A DNA stretch of 64,000 nucleotides from Citrobacter youngae ATCC 29220 (GTDB lineage: Bacteria; Pseudomonadota; Gammaproteobacteria; Enterobacterales; Enterobacteriaceae). Below, in pieces: positions 1 to 10,890 of this stretch; positions within the stretch are counted from its first letter, which is position 1; each line of letters begins with the position of its first letter. The notes below the pieces were generated by a model that was not told the DNA's origin, made no database searches, and saw nothing but the letters and a program-made list of their open reading frames with translations. A program made the translations under genes and the position numbers. The stretch is from assembly GCF_000155975.1 (NCBI RefSeq), contig NZ_GG730299.1, positions 1,646,734-1,710,733 of the forward strand. The letters run 5' to 3'.

Positions 1-878
1 TCCGGTTTAATAATAACGTCATCAGTAAGATTTTCTTCAAAATTAATGTTATAGGTTATAGGTGGAATATCACGTATCCACTGCTTTTGCTGAATATCGT
101 AAAGATAGAGTGGCGACCACCCTCCCATCCACCACCCGGTATGTACGACGACCCGATCACGCCCGCTATTATCCAGCGCCGGCAGGGCGATAACACCTTC
201 AATTAAACGGTCGGTCACGTACACCGGCGCAATCTCGGGATCGCTGTTCCACAGCAAACTATTACAATCCGACTCTTCGGTGCAGATGCCGCCGGTGCGG
301 GGATCAAACGACGTTGTCCAGACGTAGCTTTCATGTCTGCCATCGAATTTCCCTTTTGCCACGGAAGCATCCCCCTCTTCACCGCTCTTCATCTTCTGAT
401 TAAAGCGCGTCACGCCATCTGTTTCGCTGACGATACGCCAGCCCTGCGGTAGTTTTTTGACGAGAAATTCAGCCGGATAATTTTGCTCCTTCCCGGACGG
501 CGGCGATACTTCTTTGACAAACGTCACGCGCACATCATCGCTGGCGGCCTCCGCCGGATCCTCATATACAGCCTGAATCGCCGGTTCGCTGATAATGGAT
601 TGGTGATAATCTTTGTTTTTGTTGACAAAAGCCGCCTCGCGCTCAGTCACCTGCTGTGCAGACAGTGATTGTCCATACCACTCAACCTGGTCGGCATACA
701 GCGTTTGGGGTTTAGCATCAGAAGCGCGGTTAAAAACGTCATTCCAGCGATCGAATAGCGCATTGATTTGCTGTTCATCGACGTCTGTGAGCTGCATTTC
801 CGCCACAGCAGTATGGCTGGCCAGACTCAAAACGATAAGCGACACACGGGTCGCTGTATGTGCAAAATGAATATTCAT
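1..878 (-). CDS. Secreted protein of the yfa operon, 3' end cut by window edge
   Basis: I translated this frame by hand from an ATG at 878; it stays open for 292 codons to the window edge, so the C terminus is missing. The N terminus has a signal peptide (MNIHFAHTATRVSLIVLSLA..., predicted cleavage after AVA). Residues about 25-110 read like a small NTF2-like fold (DVDEQQINALFDRWN followed by WYGQ), and two cysteines (CTEESDC) follow near residue 205. The gene starts 20 nt after yfaP in the same direction, with an AGGAAAGT ribosome site just before the ATG, so it is very likely the distal gene of the yfa operon. I do not recognise a named family. The envelope location is inferred from the signal peptide and from its exported neighbours. 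Confidence 0.75.
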   Translation of the reverse strand, partial: MNIHFAHTATRVSLIVLSLASHTAVAEMQLTDVDEQQINALFDRWNDVFNRASDAKPQTLYADQVEWYGQSLSAQQVTEREAAFVNKNKDYHQSIISEPAIQAVYEDPAEAASDDVRVTFVKEVSPPSGKEQNYPAEFLVKKLPQGWRIVSETDGVTRFNQKMKSGEEGDASVAKGKFDGRHESYVWTTSFDPRTGGICTEESDCNSLLWNSDPEIAPVYVTDRLIEGVIALPALDNSGRDRVVVHTGWWMGGWSPLYLYDIQQKQWIRDIPPITYNINFEENLTDDVIIKP

Positions 879-898
879 ACTTTCCTGGAAATGCCTCA

Positions 899-1678
899 TC
901 AATAAACAAAGCGCTTAATCAACGTCAATTCCCCCGGATTACGCATCGGAATGACAAAAGTCTCCTGCTTTTCATCCGGCGTGCCTTCATTGGTCACCAG
1001 CGAAACCTGCGCCGTGGTGAGAACCTGCTGTCCATAGCCGCCAAAGTAGTTCACGTAAACCAGATACGGCCCCTTCTCCGGCGTTGGCGTGGAGAATATT
1101 TCGGGGCCATACCCGGTCGTGACGTCCATATCCAGTGCCCCGCCATTTTGCAGTTCACGATTGCCATACCACGCGTGCTCGCCATCGGGGGTCACCACGT
1201 GCAGATCCAAATCCGTGTTATCACTATCCCAGGAAAGAACGATCCGCAGTTTAGCCGGAACATTCCCCTGCCCAGGACGAGAATAGAACTGCACGCGGTG
1301 CGCGGCCTGACGATCCGGGCTTCTTACCTCAACGCTATTGCTGCCGCTGGGGAAAATGTAGGGGCGCTGAAAACTCCCGTCATCTTCAATTCTGAGCGGC
1401 ATGCTGATGCCATTCACCACCAGAACGCCCGGCTTTTGAGCGCCCTTTGGCAAACCATGGATCGCACCTTTAATCTGCGCATCGACCGACTGGTCGCTGC
1501 GCGTATTCACCGAGGATGCCGGGTAGTTCACCTGCTGGGAGTAGTATGATTTTTCCCCCGTCTGGTTATGCCAACCTGCCAGTGGCGCATCGATCGCCAC
1601 CGACTCGCCGTTAGCGGCATGAGCTATAAATGGGATTGCCAGCACCCCAAGGAAAGACAACTTACGCATAATTTTCAT
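899..1678 (-). CDS. yfaP: YfaP-like secreted protein (DUF2135)
   Basis: A 259-residue protein with a cleavable signal peptide (KLSFLGVLAIPFIAHA). The C-terminal half carries the DUF2135 hallmark near residue 150: LSWDSDNTDLDLHVVTPDG followed by HAWYGN and a FGGYG stretch, a beta-sandwich found beside bacterial alpha-2-macroglobulin-like proteins. The ATG overlaps the yfaQ stop (ATGA), so translation is probably coupled; a second ATG three codons in is the alternative start. Its molecular role is unknown. As part of yfaA-T-S-Q-P it probably works in the periplasm with YfaS. Confidence 0.85.
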   Translation of the reverse strand: MKIMRKLSFLGVLAIPFIAHAANGESVAIDAPLAGWHNQTGEKSYYSQQVNYPASSVNTRSDQSVDAQIKGAIHGLPKGAQKPGVLVVNGISMPLRIEDDGSFQRPYIFPSGSNSVEVRSPDRQAAHRVQFYSRPGQGNVPAKLRIVLSWDSDNTDLDLHVVTPDGEHAWYGNRELQNGGALDMDVTTGYGPEIFSTPTPEKGPYLVYVNYFGGYGQQVLTTAQVSLVTNEGTPDEKQETFVIPMRNPGELTLIKRFVY

Positions 1679-3321
1679 TCCATTAATAAATGACGAGCCA
1701 GCCCTTCGATATACGCCTCATCAAGACCGCTGGGATAACCATCAAAGGCCAGATGCAGATATTCGTGGGTGAGATCGAGACGATCCTGGAGACGCAGAAA
1801 AGCGCGGATGTAAATTCGCCGCCGGGAGCGGTCAACCCAGGGCGTTCCGGTATGTTCAAGCTGACACACCGCAAACTGCGAGGTCGCCGCATAGCCAGGC
1901 TCCCGATCCAACGTGCTGCGCCATGCTCTCTGCTGTTTCAACAGCCACTCTTTCGCCTCCGGCATCGCGTGGCATTCAGAAACCGCATGTTCCCAGGAAC
2001 TGAGGGTCGCCTGAGGCCAGACCTGAGCCAGAATGACATCAAAACGCATCCCCTGGTCGGCAAGCGCTACCGCGTGTTCCCAGGAGAGCTGATTCTCCGC
2101 GGTCAGATAGCTGTGGTACTGGACGGGGCTACCGCTCAGCACCAGGCCGCTCGTCCAGTCCGCTATTTTCCGCGAGGCCGCTGACGCCGGGCGAGGCGCA
2201 ACGCGCTGGCGCGAGCTGCTGTCCTCAATGTAGAGACAATCATTGGTGTGGCTGGCCTGCTGCTGTAAATAAGTGCGAATAACCACGGCTAACGCTTTGG
2301 CCGCTTCGGTTGGTTTTGCGCTGGCTTCGCGCTCAAGCACCCGGGCGACGTACTCCTCCCTGGACAGATGGGCGAGGATCTGCCAGCGGTGCTCGGCTCC
2401 GCGAAGATACAGCTCGCCCTGGCTGCGAATATTCAGCTGGTTACCGTTCTTAAACACCACCCGAAACTGTCCCCGCAGCTGCCCTTCGACCATCGCCGGT
2501 GTCTCTCCGACACGGTACACGGCGTCAATGGGGTAACGGGCGAACAGTCTGGAATCGACACACTCCTCGGGATCCACGGGAGAGGTCACTGGCAGCGTTT
2601 TGTCCAACGCGGTGGCATAAGCCGCCAGTACCGTTTTACTGGTACCCGGCCCACCAGCCCAGACGGGTGTGCCGTCGGTCAGCCATCCGGCGAAACCGCC
2701 TTCGCGCTGATCCACCGCTTGCGGATTGTGCCAGGACCAGGTTTTAACGCGCAGCCGCCCGCCGAGCGCGGATGCCAGCGGGTTTTCCGGCGATATCACC
2801 ATCAGATTGAGTAACGCTTTACGCGCTTCGGCCTGTGCGGGCATTTGCTGTAACGCCGTCAATAACGAAGAAACCGTCACCTCCGTTCCAGGCTGTAGCA
2901 AGTGCAGGTCGTCAAGCCATGCTGGCCCCCCGCGCTTTTGCCAGTAGCGTCGCCAGTCGCTGGCATCAATATGCCAGCGTTCAGGGGCGAAATAGAGGCC
3001 ACAGGATTGTACTAACGCCTTTTCCCTGTCGATTGACTGCCCGACAGAGCAGCAGTAAACCTCTTCCGACGACTGTCCCGTACAGTGATAGGGGTTGTCA
3101 GCAACGTTGTTATCCGTTAACCAGGCATAAACAAACAGCTTCCAGACGCTGCCCAGCGGGGTGGTCAGTCCGGCGGGTAGCGGTTGATGGGCAACCTCCC
3201 CCTGCCCGGCCTGGAGATTCAACAGAATATCCTGATTATCCCGCCGCCATGCCAGCGCCAGCCCTTTGGCATCGGCGGCCGCCGATGCCAGAAGCAGGAC
3301 GATAAAAAGCAGTTTTCTCAT
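1675..3321 (-). CDS. yfaQ: YfaQ-like exported protein (DUF2300) with three enzyme-like segments
   Basis: 548 residues with a signal peptide (LLFIVLLLASAAADA). Three segments can be seen. Residues 58-61 read SVWK inside LGSVWKLFVYAWL, the pattern of the SxxK nucleophile of penicillin-recognising serine enzymes, with a GGPGTSKT stretch at about 223-230. Residues 320-375 resemble the SpoIID/LytB core (EEYVARVLEREA, ALAVVIRTYLQQ, then DCLYIEDSSSRQR). The C terminus has HEYLH at 519-523 with acidic residues at 535 and 539, a zinc-metalloprotease-like HExxH. Which activities are real is not known. The gene is 3 nt after yfaS and overlaps yfaP by 4 nt, so it belongs to the same operon. Family assignment is firm; function is inferred. 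Confidence 0.85.
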   Translation of the reverse strand: MRKLLFIVLLLASAAADAKGLALAWRRDNQDILLNLQAGQGEVAHQPLPAGLTTPLGSVWKLFVYAWLTDNNVADNPYHCTGQSSEEVYCCSVGQSIDREKALVQSCGLYFAPERWHIDASDWRRYWQKRGGPAWLDDLHLLQPGTEVTVSSLLTALQQMPAQAEARKALLNLMVISPENPLASALGGRLRVKTWSWHNPQAVDQREGGFAGWLTDGTPVWAGGPGTSKTVLAAYATALDKTLPVTSPVDPEECVDSRLFARYPIDAVYRVGETPAMVEGQLRGQFRVVFKNGNQLNIRSQGELYLRGAEHRWQILAHLSREEYVARVLEREASAKPTEAAKALAVVIRTYLQQQASHTNDCLYIEDSSSRQRVAPRPASAASRKIADWTSGLVLSGSPVQYHSYLTAENQLSWEHAVALADQGMRFDVILAQVWPQATLSSWEHAVSECHAMPEAKEWLLKQQRAWRSTLDREPGYAATSQFAVCQLEHTGTPWVDRSRRRIYIRAFLRLQDRLDLTHEYLHLAFDGYPSGLDEAYIEGLARHLLME

Positions 3322-3324
3322 CGC

Positions 3325-6300
3325 TTATCGAACCTGAATCGCCTTTATGCCATCCGTTTCATACACCACATTCTGTGGGGCATAAACTTGCTGATAGCGC
3401 ACCGGCGGCAGAGTAAAGTCGCCTTTTTGCGAGAAACGAACCAGGTGGCTGAAGGTCTGTTCACCCTGAAGGGTTTTTACCGGCACCATGTAATGCAGCG
3501 TTCCAGATTCATGGTTGTCCTGCGCCAGCGAAATCGGCTCAGCGCCCTCTTTATCCGACGACTGGATCTGAATACCCCAGGTGGTACTTTCTACGTCCGC
3601 GCCTGGCGGGAGCGGCACCTGAATTTCCCCCCACGAGAGCGGTGTGTCTCCCGTTGCCGTCAGCGTTACCTGATCCAGATAGAGCGCATCACTGGTCACC
3701 TGACCGTCAGTAACCGGGGTCAGATGGAAGGTTAAAGCATCTTTTTCTGCAACCAGACGCATTAAATGATGGCGGATCTCCACTTTCGCCACGTGGTTTT
3801 GTGGCGCAGGAGCCCCCTGCGGCAGCGCCAGTGACACTAACGCCTCGGCAGGATTGTCCAGATTGCTAACGTTGACGCTATCCGGCACACCGTGCCCGCG
3901 CCATTGCCAGAACGATTCGCCGTCTACGCCTTTTTTCTTGATCCATCCCGCCTGCTGGATAACCGGCTCGGCAACGGGGGTCGCTAATTGCAGCGTCCGG
4001 CTAAGCCAGGTCAGCGACAACGCCCGCTCCAGGGTTGGCTGGTTTGGCGCCAGCTGGCGCAGCAGCGTCTGCGCCTGTTGCCCGTTAGTCCGGGAACCGC
4101 GCAGCACGGCAGCCTGAGCAAACGGCTGGCCGCTGGCGGCAATAAACTCCTCGCTGTGCTGCAACATCGCCTGTTCGTCCGCACTCAGCGCATGCCCGTG
4201 TTTCTGCAGCAGGTCATAAATGAGGACCCTTGCTACCGCATCGCCCAGCGGCGAGGTGGGATCTGCCATCACCAGGCTGTCCGATGACGACATACTGCTG
4301 TCATCCGGCTCATCCGCCATACGACTGGCAAAGTTCTCTTCAACGCCCTGCGCCAGCGTCAATACCGGCAGATTCATATCGTCAGCGAAGGTCAGCACCA
4401 ATGCGCGCTGTAATAACGGCATCTCGTCGGCCTGCTCACTATAAAGCGCCAGCATACGCGACCAGTGATCGTCAGGCAGCGTCAGACCCAGCGCCTGGCT
4501 TGCATACCAGTCGGCATAGTAGGCGTAGGCAGTAATAAACGCATCGCCGTCCCCGGCTTCTCCCCACCAGGTAAAAGCAGCGCCCGGCCCGGCCATTTGA
4601 ATCAAACGCAAACGGCTGTTCTGGATAGCGGCGCGAAGGCTTGCAATATCCTGCGCATCGCCCTGCTGCATCTGCGGCCATGCGACGCTGAGCGGCAACA
4701 GTCGGCTCGCCGTATTGATCGCGCCGCCGTAAGGCTGCGACAGCAAATCATCAAGTATGCTCTGGTACAGCGCCTGCGGCGTGTTGGTGAAACGCAGACT
4801 AATGTCAGTTGCGTTCGGCGGCAGATAGAGCGGGTTATCTCCGGCGGACAGCACGATCGCCGCATTGGTTTTTTCCGACCAGTTCTCATTGGTCAACCGC
4901 AGATTAACGCTGAGAGCATCCAACGTTTTGCCATTCTGCCGTATCTCGCCCATCCACTGCCCATCAACAACCGGCACATGCGGTAAGGCGATGTAGTTTG
5001 CCCCCTGATGCAGCGTCACCATCTGATGCAGTTCATTGTCGGCATAGTTGGTATACAGCTCGACGGTCTGTTTCGCCGCCTGTTCGCTAAACACAAATAC
5101 GCCCAGGGCGGGTTTATCGCCGTGACGAAACTCACGCGGGCCGCTCCACTTCAGGTAGACCGGCTTATCCGAGGTGACATATTGCGTTGATTCGCCCACC
5201 AGACCGTCGTCGTTCTGCGCTCGCGCGGTCATTCTCCAGCGGGTCAGCGAATCCGGCATGCGGAAGCTGAAGGTCGCCTGTCCCTGCGCATTGGTGGTTA
5301 GCGTCGGCTGCCATGCGGCGGTATCGACGTTCTCGCGACGCGCTCGCTCCAGCATCTTCACGCTTCGCGCGCTATAGTTCGCTCGCCCCGGCGCGCCCGG
5401 CATACCGGACAAAGCCTGGTCGTAGCTGATAAACGACAGGCTGGAGCTGGTACGTACGTTATTGCGGCGCGGGTGGTTAAAGAACTGGTCAATCGTCGGC
5501 GTAATTTCCGGCTGCAACGCGTAAATCATTTCGTCCACCACGCTCGCCGTGACGTGGGCAGAGACCGGTTTACCCTGCAGGCTGGTAGATATTGTCACAT
5601 TGACGATATCACCGGGCCTGTAGTGCAGCTTATCGGAAACGATGTTGACCGCGATTTTCGGGATCGCCACGCGGATGCCCGCATTCTGGAAGCTGTACTG
5701 CCCGTGCAGGGTATACAACACAGAGAAAGTCAGATTCGGCGCAAACGTGGCTTTCACCGGAATAGCGGCCTGATACTGCGTATCGCTGATACGGGTGAGC
5801 TGCAGCCAGTCGCCCCCTTTGCTGAGCAGCGCAGAGGCCTCCACGCGATCCCGCTCCAGCGTTAACAGCGCTTCGCTGACCGGCTCCGGGAAAGTAATCA
5901 GCGCTTTCGCCACATCGCCCACCTGGTACTGCGCTTTGTCCAGCACAATCTCAACGTTACCGATGTTGGCCTTCACATCGTTACCGCTCACCGAGTGTGA
6001 CGTCGCCCCGAGCAACATCCCATTGGCGCTGCGCAGCATCAGGTTATAAGTTCCTGGCTGGCGGAAAGTCACGGTCAGGCTATCCGTACTGGAAGCCGGG
6101 ATCGGCGCGCTTTCCGTATGCTGATCTTCAAGCCGCAGCCACTCATAGCTCGTCGGTTTTACCGCCGTCGGCTGCGCGCTGCTGTAGTGGAACGTCACCG
6201 GCTCGTTGACTTTGCTAAAACGCTGCCCGGCCTGTAGGCTGTAGTGCGCAGCCCCTCGCTCGATCAGGATCTCTTTGCTGGCTTTGACGCGGAAAGCTTC

Positions 6301-7950
6301 GCCATCGCTGGCCGAAACGGTGAGCAAATAGCGGCTGGGCTTTTCTGCGGCAGGCAGATTAAGCGCCACCTGTCCCTGGGCATTACTGATAAAATCGGTG
6401 GATTTCATGTCGACCGGGAACCGCCCCTGATACTGGAGATCGTTACCCACCATCGACAGCTGCTGGGAATAGAGGCTCAGCGCCACGTGGGCGTTAGCCA
6501 CCGGGCGTCCGTCCGGATAATGCAGTTCGATGGTACCGCTAATCGGCTCCCCGGAATGGTAATCCGGTTTGCTGAGCAGCATGGAGACTTCAAAAGGCGG
6601 CTTAATATAGCTTGCGACCCGGAAGGCGCTGCTATAGATTGCGCCGCCGTATTGCAGCTGTAGTTCATAGCCGCCCGCCGTCGCCGTTTTGCCCAGATGG
6701 AATGCGGTATTCGCCCCGGTGTGCGGATCCATGGTCAGATTCATCGACTGGACGGGCATACCGTTGGCATCCACGACGGTGAGTTTCATTTTCCCCGCGG
6801 GAGCCGCAACGGAGTCACGCGCGTTCTTGTAATCACGCGCCAGCATCTTAATGTTCACGGTATCACCCGGCCGATAGAGCGGGCGGTCGGTGAACATGTA
6901 AACCTTGGTGTCGTAGATTTCGCTGTCGTAATAGAAGTTTTCGGAGACAAACACGCCGCCCTGCGCATCCTGACCAAACAGGTATGAGCGTTCCGGCGCC
7001 ACGTGCGACAGGCGAAGAGAACCATCGTTCTGCGTCACGCCGCTGCTGAGTATCCCCAGCCCATCGCTCCACAGCACCGTCGCGTTCGCAACGGGTTTAC
7101 CCGCATGCTTATCCGCAACCCAGGCGTAGGCTTCGTTATGGGAAATCTTGCTCATCACCACGGAGTCAGAGACAAACACCATGGTCGTCGCCCGGTATGA
7201 CCCAAGCAGCGCTTCCACCAGATACAGGCCCGGCTTTAATTTCCCCAGCGGAATATAGACGTTCCCGGATTCCGTTTCGCGAAATTCGCTGGAAGCCCCT
7301 TCCATCGCGACTTCAGCCGGCGGCTGAATAGGTTTCGCATCCCACAGCGGATAGCGGAACTGTTTAAGCAGCGGGAACTGTTTGAGCGGCGCGAACTGTG
7401 GCTGATGGTCATAGGTTGTTGGCGCGAGGATCGCGTTACCAATTTTCAGCTCCGGCAGAACATCGATAGCCTGCTTACGCGCAGAGGCAGAAATGGCGCT
7501 TTGCATCACACGCCGGGATTTGCCATACCAGTTATCCCACAGCCAGGAGAGCGTATTTGACAGCCCCTCCCCCTGGTAGCTGGCGGCAACGGTAATACGG
7601 TGCAAATTTTTCTGCTGGCGTAAAAACGCCAGCGGATCGGTTATCTTATACAGCCGGATATCCGCGCCACCATACTCCTGGGTGTTAAAGCGCTGCGCAT
7701 AACGGCCCGGCGCTTCAAGGCGAACCTTCGCCACCTCCTGGCTGGTAAAACTGCTGTCGGCCAGCAGGAAAAATGTATCGCCTATCGGCTGATACCCGGA
7801 AGACGGCAAATAGTCATCGGCGACGCTTTTTGTTACCGGCGCCAGAATCAGCACGGCTGCCAGCAACGAAAGGCAGTACCGGGCTACTGTGTTAAAAAGT
7901 TTAAACGGTACAAACCGATAAAGTTGGGATTCGATTGATCGGGTATCCAT
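3325..7950 (-). CDS. yfaS: YfaS-like bacterial alpha-2-macroglobulin family protein
   Basis: 1541 residues, close to the length I recall for E. coli YfaS. An N-terminal hydrophobic segment ([18 protein letters not shown]) is followed by tandem MG-type beta domains. Typical stretches include [20 protein letters not shown] near residue 350 (the family's '[10 protein letters not shown]' motif), [12 protein letters not shown] near 910, and a helical alpha/alpha-toroid-like domain after about 1030. No CxEQ thioester motif is present; the only Cys I see is in the signal region, so this is the non-thioester subtype. Such proteins are thought to trap or scaffold proteases in the periplasm. The start overlaps yfaT by 67 nt, and an internal start could be used instead. 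It is central to the yfa operon. Confidence 0.9.
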   Translation of the reverse strand: MDTRSIESQLYRFVPFKLFNTVARYCLSLLAAVLILAPVTKSVADDYLPSSGYQPIGDTFFLLADSSFTSQEVAKVRLEAPGRYAQRFNTQEYGGADIRLYKITDPLAFLRQQKNLHRITVAASYQGEGLSNTLSWLWDNWYGKSRRVMQSAISASARKQAIDVLPELKIGNAILAPTTYDHQPQFAPLKQFPLLKQFRYPLWDAKPIQPPAEVAMEGASSEFRETESGNVYIPLGKLKPGLYLVEALLGSYRATTMVFVSDSVVMSKISHNEAYAWVADKHAGKPVANATVLWSDGLGILSSGVTQNDGSLRLSHVAPERSYLFGQDAQGGVFVSENFYYDSEIYDTKVYMFTDRPLYRPGDTVNIKMLARDYKNARDSVAAPAGKMKLTVVDANGMPVQSMNLTMDPHTGANTAFHLGKTATAGGYELQLQYGGAIYSSAFRVASYIKPPFEVSMLLSKPDYHSGEPISGTIELHYPDGRPVANAHVALSLYSQQLSMVGNDLQYQGRFPVDMKSTDFISNAQGQVALNLPAAEKPSRYLLTVSASDGEAFRVKASKEILIERGAAHYSLQAGQRFSKVNEPVTFHYSSAQPTAVKPTSYEWLRLEDQHTESAPIPASSTDSLTVTFRQPGTYNLMLRSANGMLLGATSHSVSGNDVKANIGNVEIVLDKAQYQVGDVAKALITFPEPVSEALLTLERDRVEASALLSKGGDWLQLTRISDTQYQAAIPVKATFAPNLTFSVLYTLHGQYSFQNAGIRVAIPKIAVNIVSDKLHYRPGDIVNVTISTSLQGKPVSAHVTASVVDEMIYALQPEITPTIDQFFNHPRRNNVRTSSSLSFISYDQALSGMPGAPGRANYSARSVKMLERARRENVDTAAWQPTLTTNAQGQATFSFRMPDSLTRWRMTARAQNDDGLVGESTQYVTSDKPVYLKWSGPREFRHGDKPALGVFVFSEQAAKQTVELYTNYADNELHQMVTLHQGANYIALPHVPVVDGQWMGEIRQNGKTLDALSVNLRLTNENWSEKTNAAIVLSAGDNPLYLPPNATDISLRFTNTPQALYQSILDDLLSQPYGGAINTASRLLPLSVAWPQMQQGDAQDIASLRAAIQNSRLRLIQMAGPGAAFTWWGEAGDGDAFITAYAYYADWYASQALGLTLPDDHWSRMLALYSEQADEMPLLQRALVLTFADDMNLPVLTLAQGVEENFASRMADEPDDSSMSSSDSLVMADPTSPLGDAVARVLIYDLLQKHGHALSADEQAMLQHSEEFIAASGQPFAQAAVLRGSRTNGQQAQTLLRQLAPNQPTLERALSLTWLSRTLQLATPVAEPVIQQAGWIKKKGVDGESFWQWRGHGVPDSVNVSNLDNPAEALVSLALPQGAPAPQNHVAKVEIRHHLMRLVAEKDALTFHLTPVTDGQVTSDALYLDQVTLTATGDTPLSWGEIQVPLPPGADVESTTWGIQIQSSDKEGAEPISLAQDNHESGTLHYMVPVKTLQGEQTFSHLVRFSQKGDFTLPPVRYQQVYAPQNVVYETDGIKAIQVR

Positions 7951-8540
7951 CGGGTATCATTCCACGTCATAAGTTGTTGCACGCTCACCGCGCGCATTCC
8001 ATTGTCCGTTTTGGTCACGGTGCCGGTGTGGTAAGCAATAAACTGCCCCATCCAAATCATCAGGTGCTGGTCGTCGCCCTGATCGAAAAAGAGCAGATCG
8101 CCAGGCCGGGCCTGATTGATATCGCGGCCGACCAGACGAGCGTTGTATTGAATCAGCCGTGCGACATCGACGTAGGGGCTGGTTTTCCCCGCGCCCAGCT
8201 GCCAGTGCTGCGCCAACAGCCGCTGGTTATCCGTAATATCTAACTCCGGCGGCAAATAGCGGTTGGACATCCCGTTGCTGCGCAGCCACAGCGCATCATG
8301 ATGTTTCAACGCTTCGTTTGCGGCGAAACGCACAAGGCCCGCACAATCGTGCTGATACCAGCGCGGCGTTGGTCCCTGTCGCAACTGCTCCCGCACAATA
8401 CGGACAAACCAGGCCTGAAAAATACTCGACTGCGGGGGATCCAATTTCTGCGCGACATACGCTTCTTGCGCCCAGCCGGTATGCACGCCCAGCAGCGCTA
8501 TTCCGAGCAGTGCCGCTGCGACCAGACATCGCCCCTTCAC
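7884..8540 (-). CDS. yfaT: YfaT-like NlpC/P60-type protein (DUF1175)
   Basis: The chosen GTG start overlaps the yfaA stop (GTGA), giving 218 residues with a signal peptide ([19 protein letters not shown]). An upstream in-frame TTG at 8567 is possible but less likely. The protein has the layout of an NlpC/P60 papain-like hydrolase: catalytic-type Cys66 in HDCAGLVRF, then RPGDLLFF at 145-152 and His159 in DQHLMIWMG, with a second His in IAYHTG. That suggests a periplasmic peptidoglycan endopeptidase or amidase-like activity, which is an inference. Its 3' end runs into yfaS. In this operon it sits beside YfaQ, which has other cell-wall-enzyme-like segments. Confidence 0.8.
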   Translation of the reverse strand: MKGRCLVAAALLGIALLGVHTGWAQEAYVAQKLDPPQSSIFQAWFVRIVREQLRQGPTPRWYQHDCAGLVRFAANEALKHHDALWLRSNGMSNRYLPPELDITDNQRLLAQHWQLGAGKTSPYVDVARLIQYNARLVGRDINQARPGDLLFFDQGDDQHLMIWMGQFIAYHTGTVTKTDNGMRAVSVQQLMTWNDTRWIPDQSNPNFIGLYRLNFLTQ

Positions 8541-10231
8541 TGCGCAAGCCACTGCAGCGGTACCCAATGTGGAGCGGATTCAACGTCAGCGCCCTGCGGC
8601 AGAGTGACCGCATAGGCCGGTTCCTTTGCCAGCGCGGCCAGGCGTGGGTACAGCAGGGTCTGCGCGGCGTTATAAAAGACCGGTTCCATCTCCTGCGGCA
8701 GACTACTGTAGGCTTCCTGTTTGAAGATATCCGCCAGCCTGGCTGGGGCAAAATACAGCGCGGTAGTGTTTTTTGCGGGTAATACGTCACTCATCGGCGG
8801 GAAGTTCTTCCGGAGGGTGCGCATCGCGTTATCAACCAAGGTATCGTCGAGCGAGAAAACAACCGTTTGCTGATAGTGCGCCAGGCTTACGCGGAAGAAA
8901 CGGCCAGCCGCATCAGGATGATGGGACTGCGAAGCCGGATACGGCGCATAGCGGGAAGGTATCTCGCGCTGCCAGCGCTGCACCCCGTTGTCGTTGGTCG
9001 CCTCCACCGGCTGGCTGGGTTTCCCAACAAACTGACTGAACAGCGTGGCCAGTGAATCATCCCATGATTTGCCCGGCGCATCCGTGAGTTGCGCCACCAG
9101 CAACGGCGAGTACAGACGAGACTGCGGATACCAGCATAGCCCGGCGGTACCGCTAAACTGGTCGCCAATCTGCTGTGACACCTCTGGCGTTATCCCCGCG
9201 TGGCGCAGCATGTAGGCGGGCATCCGGCGTGATAGCGGCAGTGCGACGCACAGACCGGCGCCTGAAGGCATCGTCTGCCAGACCGGCGAGAAATCCAGCG
9301 ACGTTTCTTCACTCTCATCGCTGCCGTTTAGCGCCAGATAGCTATGCCACCCTTTCGCGTCTTTGTCGAAGCGAACGCCTTCAAATGCGGGGATAAAACG
9401 CTGGTAGCCCATGGCGAGGTAGCTCGAACGCACCGAGATCCGCTGCTGCAATGCGTTTTTCGCTTCATTGCCAGCGGCTGACGGCAGCGAGAACCCCTCG
9501 TTCCAGGGCTGTTTGTCGTGGAACAGGTCGTTTAACAGCGCCGTGGTATCCGCGACCTGTTGATCGCCCTTAAACAGAAAGCCTTCACCGGACAGCAGCA
9601 CCATCTTATCGCCGTCGCTGGCGAACAGGAGCGATTTTTGCCCGTTATAGCGCAGTTTGTAGAGGGCGATATCGCGACTGCCAACCCGGATCGTTTCCGG
9701 TGACGCTTTGCTCAACTGCGAGTCGCTGGCCACTACGTGCGCCAGCGGTTCCAGCATTTTTGCAAGCCCACCGCGGTGGATAACCATAATGAAATGGTTA
9801 AGTTTGCCCTTGCGATCGCGCCATAAGGCAATTTTCGCCGGTTGGTCGAGTAACTCGTTGATCAGCGAATCTTTCAGCGTCAGATGATGTTCATAGACAA
9901 TACGCTGCAGGCTCCCCATCAGACCGAGCTTGTCAGCGTTATTTTGATAATAGAAAACAAAATCTTCGGTTAAGGTATTTTTTAAAAACGGCACGCTCAA
10001 AATATCTGCGGGCAGCTTACTTAATGAAAGGCTGTCAATAAGCACGTCCGGCTTTAAGATATCAACGCCGAGATCGTTCTTCGGCGCCCATGCGGCAATA
10101 ACGGGATCTTTCTCCCTCATTGTTGACATCGCCGCATAGGTCGCGATAGCGCCAATAAGAATAACGGAAACAGCAACAGATATTTTAACGCTCTTTTTAC
10201 GATAAAAAGGAACGGGTATAGCAGACATCAT
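8537..10231 (-). CDS. yfaA: YfaA-like inner-membrane-anchored protein (DUF2138)
   Basis: 564 residues from the ATG at 10231, which is preceded by GGAG at a 6-nt spacing; a GTG twelve bases upstream is the other option. One N-terminal membrane anchor ([17 protein letters not shown], about residues 18-34) leaves a large periplasmic domain of mixed alpha/beta character ([21 protein letters not shown]). No catalytic motif is apparent. It matches the first gene of the yfaA-T-S-Q-P set in composition and order and overlaps yfaT by 4 nt. Role unknown; presumed partner of the YfaS system. Confidence 0.8.
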   Translation of the reverse strand: MMSAIPVPFYRKKSVKISVAVSVILIGAIATYAAMSTMREKDPVIAAWAPKNDLGVDILKPDVLIDSLSLSKLPADILSVPFLKNTLTEDFVFYYQNNADKLGLMGSLQRIVYEHHLTLKDSLINELLDQPAKIALWRDRKGKLNHFIMVIHRGGLAKMLEPLAHVVASDSQLSKASPETIRVGSRDIALYKLRYNGQKSLLFASDGDKMVLLSGEGFLFKGDQQVADTTALLNDLFHDKQPWNEGFSLPSAAGNEAKNALQQRISVRSSYLAMGYQRFIPAFEGVRFDKDAKGWHSYLALNGSDESEETSLDFSPVWQTMPSGAGLCVALPLSRRMPAYMLRHAGITPEVSQQIGDQFSGTAGLCWYPQSRLYSPLLVAQLTDAPGKSWDDSLATLFSQFVGKPSQPVEATNDNGVQRWQREIPSRYAPYPASQSHHPDAAGRFFRVSLAHYQQTVVFSLDDTLVDNAMRTLRKNFPPMSDVLPAKNTTALYFAPARLADIFKQEAYSSLPQEMEPVFYNAAQTLLYPRLAALAKEPAYAVTLPQGADVESAPHWVPLQWLAQ

Positions 10232-10256
10232 CGTTTGCTCCACGATACTTAATCAG

Positions 10257-10287
10257 AAAATCATACCGATAAGCGGAATATGATTTT
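10257..10287. other. AT-rich inverted repeat between the 10294 gene and yfaA
   Basis: AAAATCATA at 10257-10265 is the exact complement of TATGATTTT at 10279-10287, with a 13-nt loop. The stem is AT-rich, so it is at most a weak terminator or processing site inside the co-directional gene run. Confidence 0.3.
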
Positions 10288-10293
10288 TACTGG

Positions 10294-10782
10294 CTACCCA
10301 TTCAGGAGTTCTGGGCTCAGTAAAGATAAGGACAGAATAAACAAGACATACAACAGCGCACCGACGGCCAGCATGGTGATAAAGGCGATACCGAATGCTT
10401 TCCATTTCGATTCAAGCTGCCCCTGATTGTTGACATGTTCCGTGAGAAAACGACCCTGCTGCTGATTCATTATCTGCCCCATGGCCAACAGGAAAGGAAG
10501 CGAAAGTATCATGGGTGGGATATTGGCAGGCAACAGACCCGCTATCACCAGGTTTGCAACTAATGCCAGAAATGAAAGACCGAGAGTTTTCCACGCCGCA
10601 ACTTTATTGCCCAGACGTTTATAATTAATCGCCATAAATATCCCGCCCATTAATACTGAGGCAAAGAAGGTGGCAATAGCAACTCCCCCAACGCTATAGA
10701 GTTTATACGGAGGTTTTTCGCTTTCACTGGATAAAAACTCCTCTTGGGATTCTGCATTTATTATTTCATCGCTGACTGACAT
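10294..10782 (-). CDS. Small polytopic membrane protein, unknown function
   Basis: 162 residues with a good ribosome site (AAGGATCAGT before the ATG). The N-terminal 27 residues are acidic and soluble. Hydrophobic segments follow at about 31-53 (VGGVAIATFFASVLMGGIFMAI), 67-85, 88-103 and 130-152 (FITMLAVGALLYVLFILSL), giving three or four membrane helices. No motif points to a function. It lies about 60 nt before yfaA in the same direction and may be the first gene of the yfa transcript. Confidence 0.7.
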   Translation of the reverse strand: MSVSDEIINAESQEEFLSSESEKPPYKLYSVGGVAIATFFASVLMGGIFMAINYKRLGNKVAAWKTLGLSFLALVANLVIAGLLPANIPPMILSLPFLLAMGQIMNQQQGRFLTEHVNNQGQLESKWKAFGIAFITMLAVGALLYVLFILSLSLLSPELLNG

Positions 10783-10890
10783 ACTGATCCTTATTTATAT
10801 GTTACTTATTGAGAATATTTTCTTATTAATGTGCGATAGATAACCTACTGGATAGTAAGCGTCATCTATAAAGCCCATATTAAAACAGCC

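Noticed and set aside
860..1549. 229-codon open frame on the plus strand over yfaP
   Set aside because: It is the antisense shadow of yfaP; composition and lack of a ribosome site speak against it.
3325..7950. Thioester-type alpha-2-macroglobulin
   Set aside because: No C-x-E-Q motif; the protein is almost free of Cys, so it is the non-thioester YfaS subtype.
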